64,000 nucleotides of DNA from Valencia hispanica (Eukaryota > Chordata > Actinopteri > Cyprinodontiformes > Valenciidae). Both the position numbers and the translations under genes were made by a program. The notes under the pieces are model-generated. The model ran no database searches. It was given only the letters and a program-made list of their open reading frames with translations, and was not told the DNA's origin. Location of the stretch: positions 13,194,735 to 13,258,734 of the forward strand of contig OY747712.1 of the NCBI GenBank assembly GCA_963556495.2, given 5' to 3'. Shown piece after piece: positions 58,029 through 64,000 of this stretch (position 1 is the stretch's first letter; each line of letters starts with the position of its first letter).

Positions 58029-61000
58029 TGGGGGTGGGGGGCACTTGGTTTTGTCGTTTGGGACACTGTTGCTGATGTGGGGGTTTTGGGGTTGGAGGCG
58101 TCTGGGGGGGACCCCAGGGGGTGGGATCACTGGGCGGATGGGGCGCTGGACGTCGTGGCCGGCCTGGGGTTGGGCTTTGGGTGGTAACTCCTGATGGCTG
58201 CATACGGTGCCTTGGGGGGGTTGCACTGGCGGACATGGGTTACTGGCCTGGTGGCCGTGGTGCACCTGGGTAGGGTCTGGGGTGGGCCTGGGGATTCGGG
58301 GCTCGGGGGCGACGCGCCCCCTAGCTGTGGTCATGGCTGGGGGTCGGCCGGCGTGGGGTCTCTGTTGGCTGTGAGGGTCGGGGCCGGCCGGCGGCCGGCA
58401 TGTGCCGCCGCCTCTCTCTTTTTCTCTGGGCCGATTGTCATCGCCGGTCCTTGTATGGTGTCTCGCCTTGTTTGCTGGTCGGGGTGCCTTGCTGCTGGTC
58501 GCGGCGGCTGGGTGGCGTTTCTGGGCCGGATCAGTCCTTTTTTGCACTGGACTTGGCTCCTGGGTCTTGGTCTTTGTGCGGGGTGCTGGGGTTGTTCAGT
58601 CGGACTTGCGGGTGGACCGGCCGGGTGGTGGGCGTGCAGGGCAGGTGGGTGGGGCGCTGGGTTTGGTCTCCTGCCGGGCCGTTGAGCAACAGTGGTCGCT
58701 CCACAAGGAATGAGGCCGGTGGATGTCGGCCTGGTGGGTCGGCCGCCCAGCTCATCGGTTTGCTCCTGGTCTGGGTAGGTACGTCGCCGTGGTTCGGGCT
58801 ACGGGGGCCTCCGGTGTGCGGGTGGCGCTGGGGGCCTCCTTTGCTGGCGGGGAGGCTGCTGCTGTGTGGCGACAGGTGTCCTCCCCCTACGAGGGCACTT
58901 GGACGGGGGGGGGGGGGGGGGGGAGGGACTCAACCTGGGTGTCTAGTGTCTTTTGTGTTTTGAGAGTAGAGCGAATGTCAGGGTGGGCTTAGTTCCCCTT
59001 CTGGGATGGGGCTGGGGGGACTGCCTTGGGGTCCGTGGGGCTTTGTGGTGCTGTGGCCGTGGGCCCCGGGTCAAACGTGCCATGGCCTCCCTCCCCTGGT
59101 GGATCCCGGTGAACAGCGGTGCCTATTGGGGTCAGTGGGGGAGCTGGCTCCCTGGGAAGACATTTTGTCTCCCAGTCCTTCCCTTCCCTTCCCACATATG
59201 TAGGGACTTTGGGGTGGGGACACTTTTCGGCATCCAGAGGGGGAGCGGTTTAATCAGCTTCACCTCTGGTGCCGGTGCCCACTGTTAAACCACATATAGA
59301 CACTGAGGGCTCGGGGTGGGGTTTGGGGGATGTGTGGCTGCCTTCCCCACATCCCACCCCTCGGTTTTAAATGCACATTATAACATCACGCATCAACACC
59401 ATACTCGAGCGGGAGGATGGAGGCTAGGGGTCTTTTCACACCCCTGTTCGCTACGGGCCATCAGGGGTTGGGGTCCGGAGGAGGAACAGGCGGTCTGGTC
59501 GGGGTCCTGGGCTGTCGGGCTGCTTTGCCACTGTGGGGCCCTTGGCGGTCTGCTTGTCTTCGTACTAGAAGGTAGGGGGTCCATCTCCCGGGTCCGGGGG
59601 CTGGAGGCTCTACTGGGGCATAGGCACCTGGACCTGGGAGCATAAAGTGTGTATGGGGTGTGTGAGTGAGGGTCCAGCGTCATTTTTTTGGGTGTCTTGG
59701 TGAGTCAGTGAGAATGTATGGGTTTAAGAGGGAGGGAACGTATGACTGTGTCTGTATGTCTTTGTCTACCTGTCAGGTTGGATCTTGGTCTGCCGCCTCG
59801 CCTGGCGCACCTCAGGCCTTACACTTAATGAGGGGCCTATTTCCCCTCCCTCACTCCCCGCCGGTGACGGGGGCCCCTGCCTGCCGGTGCATCGGTGGTC
59901 AATCCGGTTCGGACCTGGTGTGTGCCTGGCGGGGCCTGGGGGGGCCGGTGTGTCGGTCGGCCGATGCGCTGGGCTGATATCTTCCTTTGGTTGGTTGGGG
60001 CACCTCTTTTAGAGGTGCCAGGTTTGGGATTGTTGGGTGGTGCCTACTCTGTGGCTCGGCGGGATGCAGATCCGGCGTCTCTGGTCGTTTGATCACCTGT
60101 TCTGTGCGCACCATGCGTGGCCGGTTCATTGGCGGGTTGGACCGGCCCTGGCCCTCGTTGGATGCCTGGTCTTGGCGCCCTGCGTTGTGTGGGATCAGGA
60201 CCCGGGAGCTGGTACAACTTGGTGTCCAGATGCTGGCTGAGCCCGGCCTGGGGATGCTGTCCGTCCCCTGTGGCTATCGGCGGGGCGCTGGGATGTTGGC
60301 GGTGGGGATTGGCCTAGGGTGGAGGCGGCGCATGGCGTCCCTGCTGGGGGGTGGGGTGCCCCTTGGCCCCGGCTCTCTCCATTGACCGGCCCGCCCTGGC
60401 GCGGCCGGTTGCCGGCGGGGCCCGTGGGCTCGTCACTGCTGCCACCCGGGCCCCTGCATAGTGGCCGCTGGATGTTACCCTGGGGTTCTCCTTTGCTCCA
60501 CTGTTGGGGGATGCGGTCGGCCCCGCCTGGGTGCGCCTGGGGCTCTGGCGGTCCTTTGGACGTCTTTGCTCCGATCTCCTTCATGTCTGCATTGATTCCT
60601 GGGAGATGGATTGATGCCTGCTCACACCAGCTATCGAACACTCTTATGGAGAAACCTTATATGCACCAGCATGCTAACACACACACATAGATGTGGGGTC
60701 TCTGGTGTTTAAGGATATATTCTTGGGCTAAGGTTATCATTACTAGAGCTTGATTAATCGGTACCATGAGTTTTTCTGTGACATTGTTGTTGTATTTTTA
60801 GATCTATTTTTGTGTGATGTGGTTGTGTAATTCTTAGTTCACAATGTTTGTTTTGTTTTGTCGATGTTCCTTTTTCGTGTTTTGTTTTGTTTTTCCCCCT
60901 CTCTCTGCCGTCCTGTGGGTATGGAGGCAGACTTCAATGTCTTCCTATGTTTTCTTTGTTCCCCTTGCATTTTCTTGTATTTTCAACTCACCCTCTCTCT

Positions 61001-61173
61001 TGACTTTTTGTTTCCTACCTCTCTTCTTCATCTTCCTTCTTTCTTCGCCTTAATTTTCCGTCTCCGTGTCCATAACATCAGGAAATAAAAACCCCAACAA
61101 TTCATAATAATGGGCTTCTACTTGGTACTCAGACACCAATTCTGAGCTCCACACTGCCAAACAGGACACGTTT
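58029..61173 (+). other. G-rich 3' UTR of the L1-clade LINE
   Basis: After the ORF2 stop the + strand is extremely G-rich for about 2.6 kb (to about 60650). It has many GGG runs spaced a few bases apart, including a 19-base G run at 58905-58923, so it has strong G-quadruplex potential in the RNA. A T-rich part (60720-61080) and AATAAA at 61084-61089 follow. Long frames on both strands (for example 57873-58547 minus and 58400-58963 plus) are composition artefacts. Pieces of it recur at 9009-9183 and 29785-30446. Confidence 0.85.
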
Positions 61174-61191
61174 AAAAAAAAAAAAAAAAAA

Positions 61192-61205
61192 GGAAATGAG
61201 ACAAC
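61192..61205 (+). repeat. L1 target-site duplication, right copy
   Basis: GGAAATGAGACAAC, identical to 55895-55908, directly after the A tail. Confidence 0.95.
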
Positions 61206-61734
61206 TTTACCGATGACTACCTGCAGGGAGCAAGAACCTGGCAACCCGGTGTTAACTTAGTCCAACAGTCTCACAAAGAAGCCATAGAACAACACTACTC
61301 CCTCAGTCAAAAGGCGCTTAATGGGTAGAACACCCCATTCACATTTTGATGAACTCTGGGCAGCTTAAAAGCGCACTGAAACATTGACACCTGCTTTTCT
61401 TCCTCCTCCGAATAACAAAAAACAAAAGAAATTCCAAACCAAAACAACAGACATTACCCCCCCTCAAATCCCACTGAAAAACAGATTTGCAGCCCTCAGT
61501 TCCCCCAAAGACGATGTGGCCCCCGGGAGCAGTCAAAGGCCACCAGGAGAAATCCAGCCACATGAAGCGGACACATAAGAAAGCAAGATACAATAGACTT
61601 CTCATGCTCCATAAATGGTTGAAGAGACAATCTGCTGAAAAATAAATCTCATTTACTAACAATTTTAAAATATTTGGATGTGCCAAGCATCTGTTCTAGT
61701 GAAACCAAGTTTATCTCAATAAATCAGGAGTGAG
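61206..61734 (+). pseudogene. Retroelement ORF-like flank, interrupted by L1
   Basis: The sequence before 55895 (about 55800 on: a coiled-coil-like LLQRMDKMEIKIRRFELYM) and after 61206 form one pre-insertion unit. Further on, a frame contains PPNNKKQKKFQTKT and PLKNRFAALSSPKDD (about 61405-61520), resembling the low-complexity N-terminal proteins of fish retroelements. Stops occur in between. It is probably an ORF1/gag-type relic of an older element; the family is not identified. Confidence 0.35.
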
Positions 61735-62072
61735 ACTGCGGACGGGTTCGAATCCCAGCCTGGGGTCTTTCTGCATGGAGTTTGCATGTTCTTCCTGTGC
61801 ATGCGTGGGTTCTCTCCGGGTACTCCGGCTTCCTCCCACAGTCCAAAAACATGACTGTTAGGTGATTGGTCTCTCTAAAATTGCCCTTAAGTATGAGTGT
61901 GCGCATGGTTGTTTGTCCTGTGTGTCTCTGTGTTGCCCTGTGATGGACTGGCGACCTGTCCAGGGTGTACCCTGCCTCTCGCCCCTTGACCGCTGGAGAT
62001 AGGCACCAGCCACCCCCCCCCCCGCAACCCTGCATTAGGATGGACGGGTAAAAGAAAATGGATGGATGGAGA
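61735..62072 (+). mobile_element. tRNA-derived SINE, head truncated
   Basis: A perfect pol III B box GGTTCGAATCC lies at 61745-61755. Then come GCATGGAGTTTGCATGTTCT, CTCCGGGTACTCCGGC, GACTGGCGACCTGTCCAGGG, a C run near 62012-62022, GCAACCCTGCAT and a GGATGGATGGA tail. The A-box part is lost. It is the same family as 33431-33913 in the head and 44518-44625 in the tail. Confidence 0.75.
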
Positions 62073-62119
62073 CTGCTGACCTCAAATATGTTCTGTCATG
62101 TGAATCAGAAAGTTAATCA

Positions 62120-62188
62120 CTAGGGATGCACCGATATGAAAATTTGGGCCGGTACCGATGTCCGATATTAATGCCGCCAAACAAACAC
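62120..62188 (+). repeat. Fragment of a hAT-type repeat end
   Basis: TAGGGATGCACCGATATGAA, then GGGCCGGTACCGATG, is a common terminal motif of fish DNA transposons. Only about 70 bp is kept. Confidence 0.45.
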
Positions 62189-62189
62189 C

Positions 62190-63491
62190 ACATGGATGCA
62201 TTTTATCCATGCCCCAACTCGTAATAACAGACATCTGAAATAGAAGGGGACCAGACAATAATCCTACTCCTATCATCTCCCCAAAGTTGCCCGACCTCCC
62301 TGAGAATAGTATTCCAGTTCTTATAAGCAGCAGAAAACCTGTGCCATAACTTTGTCCAGCTGAACAGAAACAAAACAGAAGTAATTACTTTTGGACATAA
62401 AGAGGAACGATCAAAAGTCAGCGCACAGAAACTACTGATCAGGGTCAAAATCTAGGTGTAGTAATGGACTCTGACCTGAACCTCCCAGGTCACATAAAGG
62501 CAATAACAAGGTCAGTCTTCTATCACCTGAAGAACATTTCTAGGATTAAAAGACTGATGTCGCAGCAGGACCTGGAAAAATTCCTCCATGCATTTATCTT
62601 TAGTCGTCTTATTATTGCAATAGCGTCCTCACAGGTCTGCCTAAAAAGTCAATCAGACAGCTGCGGCTGATCCACAAAGCTGCTGCTCGTGTTCCTCACT
62701 AGAACCAGTAAAGTAGAGCACATCACCCCAGTTCTAAAGTCCTTACACTGGCTCCCTGTAGCTCAGAGAATAGACTTCAAAATAATTCTACCAATTTACA
62801 AATCATTGAATGGCCTAGCGCCAAAGTATTTTGAAGATCTATTGTTACTATGCCAACCCCCCAGACCACTCAGATCCTCTAATTCCAGTCTACTCAACAT
62901 CCCTAGACTTAACATGGAGCCAAACATGGAGAAGCAGCTTTCACTTTCTATGCTTCTCTAATCTGGAACAAACTTCCAGACAACTACAAAGCTACTGAAA
63001 CACTGAGTTCTTTTAAATCACAACTAAAAACTCATCTGTTTAGAGCTGCCTTTGAGTAATGTTTTAATGTATCGTATGTTTTGTATGTGCTTCTTGCTTT
63101 GTTGCTGTTTTTACTTTATCCTAAATTCATGTCTGCTATTAAGTAATGTTTCTACGTGTAATATGCTATGTGTGCGTGTGTGTGCGTGTGCGTGTGTGTG
63201 TGGGTGTGCGTGTGTGTGTGGGTGTGTAGGTGTTCATGTATAGCTATACTTGTGTGAACCAACCTTTGACAGGCCACCAGCATTGTGTGGACATTTGTAG
63301 TTGTGAGGACATTTTGCCTGGTCCCCACAATGTTCAAACAAGCTATTAAACTCCACTAGTTAGGTTTAGAGGTATGGTGTGAATTAGGTTAAGGTTAAGG
63401 TTAGGGTTAGGCATAGTAAAATCAATGGAAGTCAATACAATCTCAACACAAGTATAGCAAGACGTGCGTGCGTGCGTGCGTGTGTGCGTGC

Positions 63492-63522
<31 letters not shown>

Positions 63523-63765
63523 CTTGTATAGCTACCCTATTTAGGACCTTCTCTGGCATATTCACTAACCTTCTGAAGACCGGTGGACCTTATAGGGACC
63601 AAAGCCTGGTCCTAATATGGTGGACCCCCATTTTTAGGGTTAGGGGTTAGGTTTAGAGGTATGGTGTGAATTATGTTTTTGTTAAGGTTAGGGTTAGGAA
63701 TAAACTGGTAATGGTAAATGGTAAATGCTATACAAATAAAATGGCGTTGCCTTGCCTTACATCAA
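62190..63765 (+). mobile_element. L2-clade LINE, C-terminal ORF and 3' UTR
   Basis: The ORF relic runs from about 62350 to 63057. Its blocks are LNRNKTEVITFG, LPGHIKAITRSVFYHLKNIS, MSQQDLEKFLHAFIFSRLI, SKVEHITPVLKSLHWLPV, AQRIDFK and YKSLNGLAPKYFEDLL, then NNS-type variable sequence. It ends with LPDNY..TETLSSFKSQL and HLFRAAFE before TAA. Frameshifts occur near 62450, 62640 and 62690. The 3' UTR carries the GT-rich repeat pair and the element ends with ACAAATAAAATGGCGTTGCC, a TTGCC-type tail. It is 5'-truncated. Confidence 0.75.
63165..63705 (+). repeat. GT microsatellites with two diverged repeat copies
   Basis: Two related units lie in tandem, each a GTGCGTGT-rich microsatellite (about 63170-63225 and 63462-63520). 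Each is followed by TGTATAGCTA, a GGACC/GGTCC-rich stretch, GGTTTAGAGGTATGGTGTGA and GTTAGGGTTAGG. They are diverged duplicates of one fish repeat, set within the L2 3' UTR. Confidence 0.7.
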
Positions 63766-64000
63766 TCTGGCAGTTGAATGCTCTTCATCTGCTGGAGAAA
63801 GTGGTTTAACACCCAACTTTATATTTTTGTCTTTAACTTGTCCCCTTTTCTAAAAGTCTGGATTTTTGTAACCAGTGTATCACAAATAAAGGTGTGGCTG
63901 TGGTTTGAAGCTTTAAACAGTAGTCTATTTGATACATTCATTATTCCAGCAAACATTGGTTTATAAACTTTCCCCTTTGTTGTTTTTTTGCAGTGTCTAA
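63766..64000. other. Intron 2 sequence to window end
   Basis: No exon is recognised. TTTTTTTGCAG at about 63983-63993 looks like an acceptor, but the seven bases after it do not fit the expected next residues of st6galnac5. Confidence 0.4.

Larger units (their letters stand above)
55909..61191 (+). mobile_element. L1-clade LINE, 5'-truncated insertion
   Basis: A 5.28-kb insertion bounded by a perfect 14-bp target-site duplication (55895-55908 and 61192-61205) and ending in an 18-base A run (61174-61191). It starts inside the reverse transcriptase, runs through the ORF2 C-terminus (to 58028) and then a long G-rich 3' UTR. The lost 5' part would hold ORF1 and the endonuclease. It resembles teleost L1 elements by its HPDQTGFI, QGCPLSP and YADD blocks and C-terminal zinc knuckle. 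Target-primed reverse transcription explains the structure. Confidence 0.95.

Noticed and set aside
57873..58963. Long proline-, arginine- or glycine-rich frames on both strands (also 29825-30521, 59316-60690 and 8865-9233)
   Set aside because: They overlap each other in several frames inside the GC-rich L1 3' UTR or its fragments, carry no domain and follow from base composition.
63390..63710. TTAGGG-like words as a possible interstitial telomere
   Set aside because: Only a few irregular GTTAGGGTTAGG copies within a known type of dispersed repeat; no long array.
63983..64000. Splice-acceptor-like TTTTTTTGCAG near the window end
   Set aside because: The bases that follow do not encode the residues expected after the HK of exon 2, and seven bases are too few to judge.

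Overview
The window looks like teleost fish nuclear DNA: AT-rich, gene-poor and dense in the repeat classes typical of ray-finned fish (Tc1-like, hAT-like, pogo-like and PIF/Harbinger-like DNA transposons; L2-, Rex1-, RTE- and L1-clade LINEs; a tRNA-derived SINE; palindromic MITEs). I cannot fix the species. All family names come from recognition by eye, not from a database search.

The only host gene I can support is the 5' part of st6galnac5 (alpha-N-acetylgalactosaminide alpha-2,6-sialyltransferase 5) on the + strand. Exon 1 carries five codons (41100-41114) inside a CpG-rich promoter at about 40.8-41.3 kb. Intron 1 (41115-45598) is in phase 0. Exon 2 (45599-45808) encodes the Golgi signal anchor, the stem and the first residues before the catalytic domain. 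The sialylmotif exons are not in the window, so intron 2 runs from 45809 past base 64000, at least 18 kb.

Layout: 1-40.6 kb is upstream, apparently intergenic DNA. It holds a hAT-like element with a LINE fragment inside it (4.7-5.5 kb), a row of Tc1-like transposase relics with a pogo-like MITE inserted (8.6-13 kb), an L2 LINE (14.3-15.3 kb), a longer Tc1-like copy (15.8-17.2 kb), a repeat split by a hAT relic (20.4-22.8 kb), an internally deleted LINE (23.7-24.2 kb), a possible solo LTR (25.9-27.3 kb), an L1 3'-UTR fragment (29.8-30.4 kb), and a three-level nest of L2, PIF/Harbinger and SINE (32.4-34.4 kb). Intron 1 holds a Tc1-like fragment, MITEs and an L2 copy. Intron 2 holds a 2.1-kb degenerate minisatellite (46.5-48.7 kb), further MITE and Tc1 relics, a 5.3-kb L1-clade LINE with target-site duplications and a very G-rich 3' UTR (55.9-61.2 kb), a SINE, an L2 copy and a GT-rich repeat pair.

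No operon, defence system, CRISPR array or other new multi-gene system is visible. The points most worth following up are the nested insertions that give relative ages, two abutting perfect hairpins in the SINE, the G-rich L1 3' UTR with recurring fragments, the internally deleted LINE, and the upstream ORFs of st6galnac5.
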